From the NCBI RefSeq assembly GCF_008180445.1, contig NZ_VTER01000011.1, positions 1-64,000 of the forward strand: 64,000 bases of DNA. Reading direction: 5' to 3'. Below are positions 23,885 to 31,382 of the stretch, piece by piece. The notes under the pieces were generated by a model. That model saw only the letters and a list, made by a program, of their open reading frames with translations. It ran no database searches and had not been told where the DNA came from. Both the position numbers and the translations under genes were made by a program. Numbering within the stretch: the stretch's first letter is position 1; every line of letters begins with the position of its first letter. This stretch comes from Bacillus_AB infantis_B. Lineage in GTDB: Bacteria > Bacillota > Bacilli > Bacillales > Cytobacillaceae.

Positions 23885-24148
23885 ATGGCTACCCGTCAAT
23901 CTGTAGAACAATTTCTTCAGCAGTGTGAAGATGCGATAAGAAATGCAAACGAGCAGTACCAGCAGGCAAGCATGCAGGAACACTTCAATAATCATGAATA
24001 CACAGATGCAATGCAGGGGCTTGAAATTGCTTTCAATGATATGGCAGATCTTGCCCACAGCGCCAATGCACAGCAGCGGGAGCAGCTCCACAGGATGAGG
24101 CTTCAGCTGCAGCAGCTTCAGAACAGCATGACATTGCTCAGGCATTAA
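23885..24148 (+). CDS. ytzC: DUF2524 family protein YtzC
   Basis: This small, glutamine-rich, all-helical protein of 87 residues is probably a coiled coil (NAQQREQLHRMRLQLQQLQ near the end). It matches B. subtilis YtzC, of unknown function. Two adjacent ATG codons (23882 and 23885) follow AAGGAGG; the second has the better 7-base spacing. A further small gene follows after 12 bases. Confidence 0.8.
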   Translation: MATRQSVEQFLQQCEDAIRNANEQYQQASMQEHFNNHEYTDAMQGLEIAFNDMADLAHSANAQQREQLHRMRLQLQQLQNSMTLLRH

Positions 24149-24160
24149 GGGGGAAGCAGG

Positions 24161-24343
24161 ATGAAAAAACGTTCAAAACAGAATAATCCGGAACAAAAGA
24201 CAAGAAACGGCATCAATAATCAGGATATTGAGCTTGGCAGAGATTATGATCCTGTTAAAGAATCAAAAAAGAAATATGAAAAAAATCTCGGGAGCCAGCC
24301 CATCAAGTCGAAGCAGCATCCTGAGCCTGAACAGCTTTCATAA
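24161..24343 (+). CDS. Small hydrophilic protein, unknown
   Basis: This 60-residue, strongly charged, probably disordered protein (RSKQNNPEQKTRNG near the start) resembles no family known to me. AAGGGGGAAGCAGG precedes the ATG, it is 12 bases behind ytzC, and a strong terminator follows, which supports real translation. Short hydrophilic proteins of this composition are common among Bacillus sporulation genes, but nothing here proves that. Confidence 0.6.
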   Translation: MKKRSKQNNPEQKTRNGINNQDIELGRDYDPVKESKKKYEKNLGSQPIKSKQHPEPEQLS

Positions 24344-24345
24344 AA

Positions 24346-24379
24346 AGAAGCCGGCTCATCCTGAATGAGCCGGCTTCAC
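24346..24379. terminator. Bidirectional terminator
   Basis: AAGCCGGCTCAT pairs with ATGAGCCGGCTT around CCTGA. It separates the ytzC operon from the convergent hydrolase gene; the T tracts are short on both strands. Confidence 0.75.
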
Positions 24380-24382
24380 CCA

Positions 24383-25186
24383 TTATCCCAGCCTGGCAAG
24401 GAAACCTTCAACCGTTTGATTGAATGTATCAGCTTCTTCAAGGAAAGGGCAATGGCAGCTGTCTTCAAAGATGACCAGCTCAGTATCAGTGCTGTGTTCC
24501 TGTATATATTGGCCAGCCGCGACAGGTATCAGTTTTTCCTCCCTGCCATAACAGAGCAGGGACGGCTTTTTCAGGGCAGGATAGAGCGTACGGTAATCAA
24601 CGATTGATTGATCAAACAAGATGCTAGAAGCGATCGATTCAGGCATAGCTGTAACAGCATCCATCATCCATTCAAAATCTCTTTCCGCAATGGTTTCTTT
24701 GAACATCAGCGGCAGGAATCCGCTCACAAACCCGTGCCTGTTATTTTGGATTTCCTGCATAAAATGGATAAGGGCCGGCATATCAAACGCACCCATTGGG
24801 AAATCAGGCCACTTGAAATCAGAAGGCAATTCATCAACGATGATCGTCCCCTTTAGATTTTGCTCCCCGAACTGCTTAATATACTCCCAGACGACAAAAG
24901 CTCCCATTGACCAGCCGGCAAGGACCACATCTTTTAACTCAAGCTTTTCCATAAAGTCATTAAGATCCCTCGCATATGAAGAAATGGTATGGCCGGAGTG
25001 CGGCTTGCCTGATTTCCCATGCCCCCTCATATCGACCGCAATGGTTCTCGCCCCGGAAATCCTTCCGAGCTGTTTTCTGAAAAAAGCGCTGCTCATCCAG
25101 ACGCCATGAATGAAAATGACCGGTGTCCCGCTTCCTGAATCCTCATAATACAGTTCGAGGTGATCGCTGATGGCTGCCTTTGGCAT
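24383..25186 (-). CDS. Alpha/beta hydrolase
   Basis: This hydrolase has 267 residues with a standard alpha/beta fold: FIHGVWMSS holds the oxyanion-hole region, GWSMGA gives Ser93, and the C-terminal DSCHCPFLEEAD supplies the histidine. VDMRGHGKSGKP is typical of the haloperoxidase/esterase branch. No signal peptide. Substrate unknown. The start ATG 25186 follows AAAGGAGGAG at 5-9 bases; a longer open frame to 25243 lacks a ribosome site. Confidence 0.8.
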   Translation of the reverse strand: MPKAAISDHLELYYEDSGSGTPVIFIHGVWMSSAFFRKQLGRISGARTIAVDMRGHGKSGKPHSGHTISSYARDLNDFMEKLELKDVVLAGWSMGAFVVWEYIKQFGEQNLKGTIIVDELPSDFKWPDFPMGAFDMPALIHFMQEIQNNRHGFVSGFLPLMFKETIAERDFEWMMDAVTAMPESIASSILFDQSIVDYRTLYPALKKPSLLCYGREEKLIPVAAGQYIQEHSTDTELVIFEDSCHCPFLEEADTFNQTVEGFLARLG

Positions 25187-25431
25187 GAAAACTCCTCCTT
25201 TATTTTTAGATGGAAAATGAATATAAACCCACATGCTATACACGCTTTCCGCCTGTTTTCCATTGAGAAAAACAGCCGCTGGGCAGGACGATATTTTCTT
25301 CTATTTATTTTTATTCAATTCCTGGAAAGTTTAGGCGAAAAAAGATGAAACTTTACTATTGCAGGGAAGGGTAAAAACCACTAGAATTGTTTTGGTGTTC
25401 GAAATATTATTTAAGCAAAGGAGCGTTTTTC

Positions 25432-26619
25432 ATGCCTCGTGCCCTCTGGCTTTTAATTATAGGGATGGCGGTGAATGTAACAGGCTCTTCTTTTTTGTGG
25501 CCTCTTAATGCCATTTACATTCACGACCATCTGGGCAAGTCGCTGTCGGTTGCGGGGATTGTGCTGATGCTCAATTCTGCAGCCAGTGTTGCCGGAAATT
25601 TATATGGCGGATATCTTTTTGATAAAATCGGGGGATATAAATCGATCCTTCTTGGAATAGGCATTACAGTATTAGCTCTCACAGGCCTTACCATCTGGCA
25701 TGGGTGGCCGCATTATGTGATCTTCCTGACTGTCATCGGATTCGGATCCGGGATTGTTTTTCCATCCATGTATGCCATGGCCGGTTCAGTCTGGAAGGAA
25801 GGCGGCAGGAAATCCTTCAACGCCATTTATGTTGCACAGAATCTGGGGGTTGCGGTTGGAGCTGCTCTTGGAGGGCTTGTCGCCTCCTATTCCTTCCAAT
25901 TGATTTTCCTTGCGAATGCATTAATGTATATTATTTTCCTTCTAATAGCAGTCTTTGGCTATAAAGGGATCCAGACGATTTCAGGAAACCAGACATCTGT
26001 TCTGAAGGAAAACAAAAGGATCAAGAACCATGCCAAGCTGTACGCATTATTGATCCTTTGTGCCGGCTATCTGTTGTGCTGGGTCGGCTATGTCCAGTGG
26101 CAGTCCACGATTGCGGCATATACACAGGAAATCAATATTTCCCTGAAGCAATACAGCCTGCTATGGACCATCAATGGAGCGCTTATCGTCCTTGGACAGC
26201 CGTTTTTAAATGCAATTCTGAAAAAGATCGGCAAGAATCTGAAGACTCAGATCATTACCGGGATCATCATATTCATCGTTTCATTTGCCCTGGCAGCTTC
26301 TGCTGAGCAATTCTCAGCATTCATTGCCTCCATGGTCATCCTGACAATCGGTGAAATGCTCATTTGGCCGGCTGTGCCGACTATCGCCAATGATCTTGCC
26401 CCAAAAGGGCGGGAAGGCTTTTACCAGGGAATCGTTAACAGCACCGCGACCGGCGGCAGGATGATCGGGCCGCTTCTTGGCGGGATCCTTGTAGATATGA
26501 ATGGGATGGGCATGCTGTTCTCCGTATTGATCGGACTGCTGGTCATTTCCATCTTTACAACCATCATGTATGATAAAAAGCTGAAACAGTCGGAAGAAAT
26601 GGCTGTTCGAGCATCCTAG
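25432..26619 (+). CDS. yttB: Major facilitator superfamily transporter (YttB-like)
   Basis: This integral membrane protein of 395 residues has twelve hydrophobic helices. The loop 2-3 motif GGYLFDKIGGYKS near 61-73 is the MFS signature A. The second half repeats the pattern less clearly. Substrate unknown; the drug-efflux branch is plausible. Start ATG 25432 follows AAAGGAGCG. Similarity to B. subtilis YttB is inferred from length and neighbourhood and is less sure than the family call. Confidence 0.75.
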   Translation: MPRALWLLIIGMAVNVTGSSFLWPLNAIYIHDHLGKSLSVAGIVLMLNSAASVAGNLYGGYLFDKIGGYKSILLGIGITVLALTGLTIWHGWPHYVIFLTVIGFGSGIVFPSMYAMAGSVWKEGGRKSFNAIYVAQNLGVAVGAALGGLVASYSFQLIFLANALMYIIFLLIAVFGYKGIQTISGNQTSVLKENKRIKNHAKLYALLILCAGYLLCWVGYVQWQSTIAAYTQEINISLKQYSLLWTINGALIVLGQPFLNAILKKIGKNLKTQIITGIIIFIVSFALAASAEQFSAFIASMVILTIGEMLIWPAVPTIANDLAPKGREGFYQGIVNSTATGGRMIGPLLGGILVDMNGMGMLFSVLIGLLVISIFTTIMYDKKLKQSEEMAVRAS

Positions 26620-26645
26620 GCGCCGGATTCCGGCGCTTTTTTTCT
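26619..26645 (+). terminator. MFS gene terminator
   Basis: GCGCCGG pairs with CCGGCGC around ATT, followed by TTTTTTTC. Confidence 0.9.
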
Positions 26646-26757
26646 ATTTGGCTATGTTAGTGATATTTATTTACAAAGGAAGGCGGAAAAATAGGAGATA
26701 AAGTTATACTTGAATTCTTTCAAAACGGTTAAAATCGCCATTAAAATGTAAAAAGCA

Positions 26758-26890
26758 CTGTTCATTGTAGTGCAAGGCACGTAGACTCCTGTGGGATTGC
26801 AGCGGCAATGCTGAGACCCCGCAGCGCGCAGCGCGAGGAGGCTCAGCGTCGCCCCGCGGAAAGCGAAGTGCCTGGAACGGAAATGAACAG
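26758..26890 (+). repeat. Palindromic repeat family 1, copy C
   Basis: The ends read CTGTTCATT and AATGAACAG, so the fourth pair of the terminal stem is C-G where copy B has G-C and copies D/E have A-T. The core is the same as in the other copies. No gene is present in the 420 bases between the MFS gene and the sigma-54 activator. Confidence 0.85.
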
Positions 26891-27041
26891 ACTGCATGAC
26901 TAGACAAGACCCTTGCTTTTAGAGAATGGTATACAAAAGAGACGACAAACCAGCTTGTCCAATTATTTTTAAACTCCTTCCTTTATTATCAGAAAAATGT
27001 GATAAAATCCGAAGTAAGATTAGAGCTAAAGGGAGAAGCAG

Positions 27042-28406
27042 ATGAACAAAACATTAATGGAGCTTCCATACGAGATCCTGGAAACGATTGTTGAAAATGC
27101 CTTCGGCTGGCTGGTTGTGGTCGATAAAGAGGGCAATATCATTTATATCAACCGCAATTATTGCGAGTTTATCGGCTGCGTACGCGATGAAGTGATCGGC
27201 CGGCATGTAACGGGTGTGATTGAAAATACCAGAATGCATATCGTTGCATCGACCGGAAAGGAAGAGGTGGCAGACCTTCAGTACATAAAAGGGAATTATA
27301 TGATTGCCAACCGGATGCCGATCATGTCAGGAGGAGAAATCATCGGCGCATTCGGGACAGTCTTTTTCCGCGATACACAGGAATGGATGAAGATGAACAG
27401 CCATGTCAAAAGCCTGCTGAATAAAATCCAGCATTATATCCAGCATATCGACAGCGGGGTGAAATACAGCCTCGAGGATATTTTGGGGGAATCAAAGCAG
27501 ATTGCCAGCCTGAAGGAAAAAGTCAAAATGATCGCTTCCAGCGATATATCCATTCTGATCAGGGGTGAAAGCGGGACAGGAAAAGAGCTTTTTGCCCACA
27601 GCATCCATCAGCTCAGCGCCCGGAGCCATCAGCCTTTCGTCAAAATCAATTGCGGTGCGATACCGGAGCATCTCCTTGAATCCGAGCTTTTTGGATATGA
27701 GGAAGGAGCTTTTACCGGGGCAAAAAAGGGCGGGAAAAAAGGGAAGTTCCAGCTGGCGCATGGAGGGACTTTATTTTTGGACGAAATCGGCGATATGCCG
27801 CTCAATATGCAGGTGAAACTTCTTCGGGTCCTTCAGGAGGGTGAAGTGGAGGCCGTTGGTTCTATTAAACCCATCTCGGTTGATGTCCGTATCATCGCCG
27901 CGACAAACAGGCCCCTGGAGAAAATGATGGAGGAAAAACGATTCCGGGAGGATCTGTTTTACAGAATAAATGTTGTTCCGTTTTATATTCCGCCGATAAG
28001 AGAACGAATGGAAGACCTTGACGAGCTGGTCGACTATTTTACAGGCAAAATTACTAAAAAGTCAGGAAAGAGAATAACGGGCATTGATGAAGAGGTGTGC
28101 CAGATTTTTCGGGCCTACAGCTGGCCGGGAAACATAAGGGAAATAGAAAATGTGATGGAAGCCTCCATTTACCTGACCAGTGATGAACGAATCCGGAAAG
28201 GGTCTCTTCCAGAATATTTGCGGGAAAGGGCTATTCTCCCGATCGGGACGAGCAAACTGAAGGAAATCCTTGAAGAGACAGAGAAGAGAGTCCTGGCGCA
28301 GAGCCTGGAAAAATATAAGGATGATAAGCTGAATGCTGCTAAAGTCCTGGGCATCAGCAAATCGACTTTTTATGAAAAGGTGAAAAAATACGGTCTGGAA
28401 ATCTAG
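27042..28406 (+). CDS. Sigma-54 dependent activator with PAS domain
   Basis: This enhancer-binding protein has 454 residues. A PAS domain spans about 10-115. The AAA+ module has Walker A GESGTGKE (175-182), the sigma-54 contact loop GAFTGA (222-227), Walker B GTLFLDEIGD (242-251), and the arginine-finger region after VDVRIIAATNR. A Fis-type helix-turn-helix closes the protein (KLNAAKVLGISKSTFYEKV). It stands directly before a -24/-12 promoter and the permease and dehydrogenase genes, so it probably activates them in response to a ligand or redox signal sensed by PAS. AAGGGAGAAGCAG precedes the ATG. Confidence 0.9.
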   Translation: MNKTLMELPYEILETIVENAFGWLVVVDKEGNIIYINRNYCEFIGCVRDEVIGRHVTGVIENTRMHIVASTGKEEVADLQYIKGNYMIANRMPIMSGGEIIGAFGTVFFRDTQEWMKMNSHVKSLLNKIQHYIQHIDSGVKYSLEDILGESKQIASLKEKVKMIASSDISILIRGESGTGKELFAHSIHQLSARSHQPFVKINCGAIPEHLLESELFGYEEGAFTGAKKGGKKGKFQLAHGGTLFLDEIGDMPLNMQVKLLRVLQEGEVEAVGSIKPISVDVRIIAATNRPLEKMMEEKRFREDLFYRINVVPFYIPPIRERMEDLDELVDYFTGKITKKSGKRITGIDEEVCQIFRAYSWPGNIREIENVMEASIYLTSDERIRKGSLPEYLRERAILPIGTSKLKEILEETEKRVLAQSLEKYKDDKLNAAKVLGISKSTFYEKVKKYGLEI

Positions 28407-28407
28407 C

Positions 28408-28449
28408 AGTCCGGAAAATCGGAAAATATTCCGATTTTCCGGACTTTTG
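28408..28449 (+). terminator. Terminator of activator gene, containing UAS half-sites
   Basis: A perfect 17-base stem (28408-28424 with 28429-28445) around AATA, followed by TTTTG. The arms contain TCCGGAAAA and TTTTCCGGA, the same nine-mer found in the palindrome at 28547. Confidence 0.8.
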
Positions 28450-28546
28450 TTTTTCTATAAAAAGGAGACTGGGTTTCTCATGCTTGTATAATAAAGGCAA
28501 TAATCTAGCAGAATAAAATTTTTGGGAATTTTATAGGAGAAAACTA

Positions 28547-28566
28547 TTTTCCGGAAATCCGGAAAA
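28547..28566. promoter_or_regulatory. Candidate upstream activator site
   Basis: TTTTCCGGAAATCCGGAAAA is a perfect 9-2-9 palindrome about 50 bp upstream of the -24 element. Its half-site recurs in the hairpin at 28408-28449. It is probably the binding site of the adjacent activator. Confidence 0.65.
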
Positions 28567-28616
28567 AAAGTTCACAAAATGGCCATCTTTTCCCGCCGTT
28601 GCTTTTTTCGGACACC

Positions 28617-28632
28617 TGGCACACATCTTGCA
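28617..28632 (+). promoter_or_regulatory. Sigma-54 (-24/-12) promoter
   Basis: TGGCACACATCTTGCA matches the consensus TGGCAC-N5-TTGCW exactly. Transcription should start near 28643, about 85 bases before the permease gene. Confidence 0.88.
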
Positions 28633-28682
28633 TTGGATTATATGCAGACAAATTTTTGAGAAGGGAGGAAGCATTCATATAA

Positions 28683-28698
28683 ATGTAAACGGTTTCAA
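28683..28698. promoter_or_regulatory. cre site (CcpA binding)
   Basis: ATGTAAACGGTTTCAA matches WTGNAARCGNWWWCAW at all 16 positions. It lies between the sigma-54 start site and the permease start codon, where CcpA would act as a roadblock in preferred carbon sources. Confidence 0.75.
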
Positions 28699-28726
28699 AA
28701 AAGAAGATAAATAAGGGGGAAAACGA

Positions 28727-30046
28727 ATGCTTAGTATGATTGGATTGGTAGGGGGACTTGCCCTCCTGATATTCCTGACGATGAGGGGAATGAACCTGCT
28801 TGTTGTCGGGCCGCTTTCAGCTCTGTTTGTTGCTGTGTTGAGCGGGATGCCGTTGTTTCCGCAGCTGGCGGGCGAGGGAGAGGCCAACCTGGTAGGAAAT
28901 TATATGACCGGCTTTTCCGGGTTTGTAACATCCTGGTATCTGATGTTCCTGCTCGGCGCCATTTTTGGAAAAGTGATGGAGGACAGCGGTGCAGCCGACA
29001 GTGTCGCTGAATTGATTGTTGGAAAGCTGGGAATGAAATATGCAGTCCTTGCCATAGTTGCATCCTGTGCGGTTTTGACATATGGAGGCGTAAGTCTGTT
29101 CGTCGTGGCATTTTCTGTCTACCCGATGGCATTGAGTCTTTTTAAGCAGGCCGATCTTCCGCGCCGCTTCATCCCGGCAGCCCTTGCATTTGGGTCGGTC
29201 ACCTTCACTATGACTTCTGCGGGATCTCCTGAAATCCAGAACTGGATCCCGATCGAACACTTGGGGACATCCCCGTATGCAGGCTGGGAGGTCAGCCTTA
29301 TTGTTGCAGTCTTTATGATGATCTTCGGCTACTGGTGGCTGAAAAGGATCATTACTAAAGCCGTCAGCAAGGGTGAAACCTTTATTTCCAGGGAAACAGA
29401 TCCGGTGGCAGAGAAAAAAGAGCTCCCGCATCCTGTAATGGGAGTCCTGCCTTTGGCAGTCGTGCTGGTCATTGCCTTTATTTTTCATGACTCACTCGCA
29501 CAATCCGCACTTATCATTGCTTTATTGGGTGGAGTCATCGCTACTTATCTGCTGAACAGGAAGTACTTCAGGAATTTCTGGAATGCTGTTTCCGAGGGGA
29601 CGCTTGGAGCACTTATTGCCATCGGCAATACTGCCGCGGTCGTCGGATTCGGCGGGGTGGCCAAGGCAGTGCCTGCGTTCCAGACAGCGGTCGACTTTAT
29701 GACAGATATCCCCGGAAGCCCTCTGATCGGGGGAGCAATCGCGGTCAGTGTCATCGCCGGGATGACTGGCTCCGCATCTGGAGGCCAGGTAATCGCCCTG
29801 CCGCTGATTGCGCCGCACTATATGGATATGGGAGTCAACCCAGAAGCACTGCACCGTGTAGCGGCCATTTCATCAGGTGCTCTGGATTCCCTGCCGCATA
29901 ACGGCTATGTGGTTACCACAGTCAGATCCATCTGCGGAGAGACCCACCAGGATGCGTATGGAGCTGTCGGCATTGTGACCGTCATCGTACCTCTGCTCGG
30001 CCTGGCATTGGCGATCCTCTTATTCTCGCTTGGACTGGGCATATAA
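28727..30046 (+). CDS. GntP-family permease, probably for 3-hydroxybutyrate
   Basis: This integral membrane transporter has 439 residues and about twelve helices. The GntP family moves gluconate and other hydroxy acids with protons; the branch with MTSAGSPEIQNWIP and GALDSLPHNGYVVTT is often annotated as D-beta-hydroxybutyrate permease. The dehydrogenase gene 63 bases downstream supports that substrate. It is expressed from the sigma-54 promoter at 28617, with AAGGGGGAAAACG before the ATG. Confidence 0.85.
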   Translation: MLSMIGLVGGLALLIFLTMRGMNLLVVGPLSALFVAVLSGMPLFPQLAGEGEANLVGNYMTGFSGFVTSWYLMFLLGAIFGKVMEDSGAADSVAELIVGKLGMKYAVLAIVASCAVLTYGGVSLFVVAFSVYPMALSLFKQADLPRRFIPAALAFGSVTFTMTSAGSPEIQNWIPIEHLGTSPYAGWEVSLIVAVFMMIFGYWWLKRIITKAVSKGETFISRETDPVAEKKELPHPVMGVLPLAVVLVIAFIFHDSLAQSALIIALLGGVIATYLLNRKYFRNFWNAVSEGTLGALIAIGNTAAVVGFGGVAKAVPAFQTAVDFMTDIPGSPLIGGAIAVSVIAGMTGSASGGQVIALPLIAPHYMDMGVNPEALHRVAAISSGALDSLPHNGYVVTTVRSICGETHQDAYGAVGIVTVIVPLLGLALAILLFSLGLGI

Positions 30047-30109
30047 CATTTATCGGACAGGAGGAGATTTTTCCAATCCCTTCCTTTCCTTTATGGAAGG
30101 AGAAAAGAA

Positions 30110-30886
30110 ATGGTGCAAGGAAGAACAGTTCTTATCACCGGGGCTGCCCAGGGGATAGGGTATGAAATAGGAAAAAACTTTGCCAGGCAAGGAGCCAATC
30201 TTGTCCTGACAGATATTCAGGAAGAACAGGTTGAAAAAGCTGCAGAGCAGCTGAGGGCAGAAGGGTTCAGGGCAGTGGGCCTGAGATGCGATGTGACACT
30301 TGAAGAAGAAATCAAAAAGTCCATCCATTCTGCGGTTGAAGAATTTGGGGGATTAGATGTACTAATCAATAATGCGGGACTTCAGCATGTATCCATGATT
30401 GAAGATTTTCCGACAGAAAAATTCGAGTTTATGCTGAAGGTCATGCTGACGGCTCCTTTCACTGCCATCAAACATAGTCTGCCGATTATGAAAAAACAGG
30501 GCTTTGGAAGGATCATCAATATGGCCTCGATCAATGGCCTGGTCGGGTTTGCAGGGAAGGCGGCCTACAACAGCGCCAAGCATGGGGTCATCGGGCTGAC
30601 AAAAGTAGCTGCCCTTGAAGCGGCCCCTTATGGAATCACCGTGAACAGCATCTGCCCGGGCTATGTGGATACCCCGCTTGTCCGAAATCAGCTGAAGGAC
30701 CTGGCAGACACAAGAAAAGTCCCGCTGGAAAAGGTACTCGAAGAAGTACTTTATCCTCTGGTTCCCCAGAAAAGGCTTTTATCAGTAGAAGAAGTTGCCG
30801 CCTATGCCCTTTTCCTGGCAGGAGAAGATGCTAGAGGCATAACGGGGCAGGCCATTGTCATTGACGGGGGATATACAGTGCAATGA
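30110..30886 (+). CDS. 3-hydroxybutyrate dehydrogenase
   Basis: This NAD-dependent short-chain dehydrogenase has 258 residues and oxidises D-3-hydroxybutyrate to acetoacetate. The cofactor motif is TGAAQGIG (10-17), NNAG is at 87-90, and the catalytic residues are Ser140, Tyr153 and Lys157. INNAGLQHV and CPGYVDTPLV are typical of the bacterial BDH group rather than of FabG. It is cotranscribed with the permease. A CoA-transferase and thiolase needed to finish the pathway are not in this window. Confidence 0.87.
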   Translation: MVQGRTVLITGAAQGIGYEIGKNFARQGANLVLTDIQEEQVEKAAEQLRAEGFRAVGLRCDVTLEEEIKKSIHSAVEEFGGLDVLINNAGLQHVSMIEDFPTEKFEFMLKVMLTAPFTAIKHSLPIMKKQGFGRIINMASINGLVGFAGKAAYNSAKHGVIGLTKVAALEAAPYGITVNSICPGYVDTPLVRNQLKDLADTRKVPLEKVLEEVLYPLVPQKRLLSVEEVAAYALFLAGEDARGITGQAIVIDGGYTVQ

Positions 30887-30929
30887 AAAGATGCAGACAG
30901 CCGGCAAGGCTGCTGCGTCTTTTATTTTT
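30885..30929 (+). terminator. Terminator of the 3-hydroxybutyrate operon
   Basis: AAAAGATGCAG pairs with CTGCGTCTTTT, with an inner CAGCC/GGCTG stem, followed by ATTTTTG. Confidence 0.85.
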
Positions 30930-31017
30930 GCCATCACAAAGAATAGGAAGCTGTTTGCACGAGAGCACAGCCTTTGCATACATTGAAAAGTATAACTTTT
31001 CTAATTCAAGAGCATAC

Positions 31018-31046
31018 TTGCATACAAAGGAGAATTTTAATACAAT
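31018..31046 (+). promoter_or_regulatory. leuS T-box promoter
   Basis: TTGCAT (31018-31023), 17 bases, TACAAT (31041-31046). The T-box leader begins shortly after. Confidence 0.75.
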
Positions 31047-31071
31047 AGCTTTATATATTTTAAAGTAAAAA

Positions 31072-31303
31072 CTATGATGAGGAATAGTAATGATGTAGTT
31101 CCGCTCATTAGAGAGCTGGCGGGAGGTGCAAGCCAGCCGGGACTGTCATGAACTCGCCTTGGAGTTGCAGGTGTGAACCACAGTAATGCCTGCCGTTTTC
31201 CGCGTTAAGGATGAATGAAGAGAGCGGCAATGCCGCTAATGTGGGTGGTACCGCGGGAGAATACATATCCTCTCGTCCCTGTTTTGGGATGAGGGGTTTT
31301 TTT
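31072..31303 (+). ncRNA. T-box leader (leucine) with terminator
   Basis: The T-box core AATGTGGGTGGTACCGCGG is at 31238-31256. The specifier region TGAACTCGCC gives CTC, a leucine codon, at 31153-31155. AGTAATGATG and the AGAGAGCTGGCGGGAGG stretch mark stem I. The terminator CCTCTCGTCCC/GGGATGAGGGG with a T tract is at 31269-31303. Uncharged leucine tRNA would stabilise the antiterminator and raise leuS expression. Confidence 0.95.
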
Positions 31304-31382
31304 ATGGTCTTTTTCGCTGTAAAGCAGACCGGCAAAACCTTTCCCCAAAAGAAAAATTCATATTATGCAGGAGGAAAGCACA

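Noticed and set aside
28817..29488. A 223-codon minus-strand frame inside the GntP permease gene
   Set aside because: Composition typical of antisense translation of membrane helices; no ribosome site.
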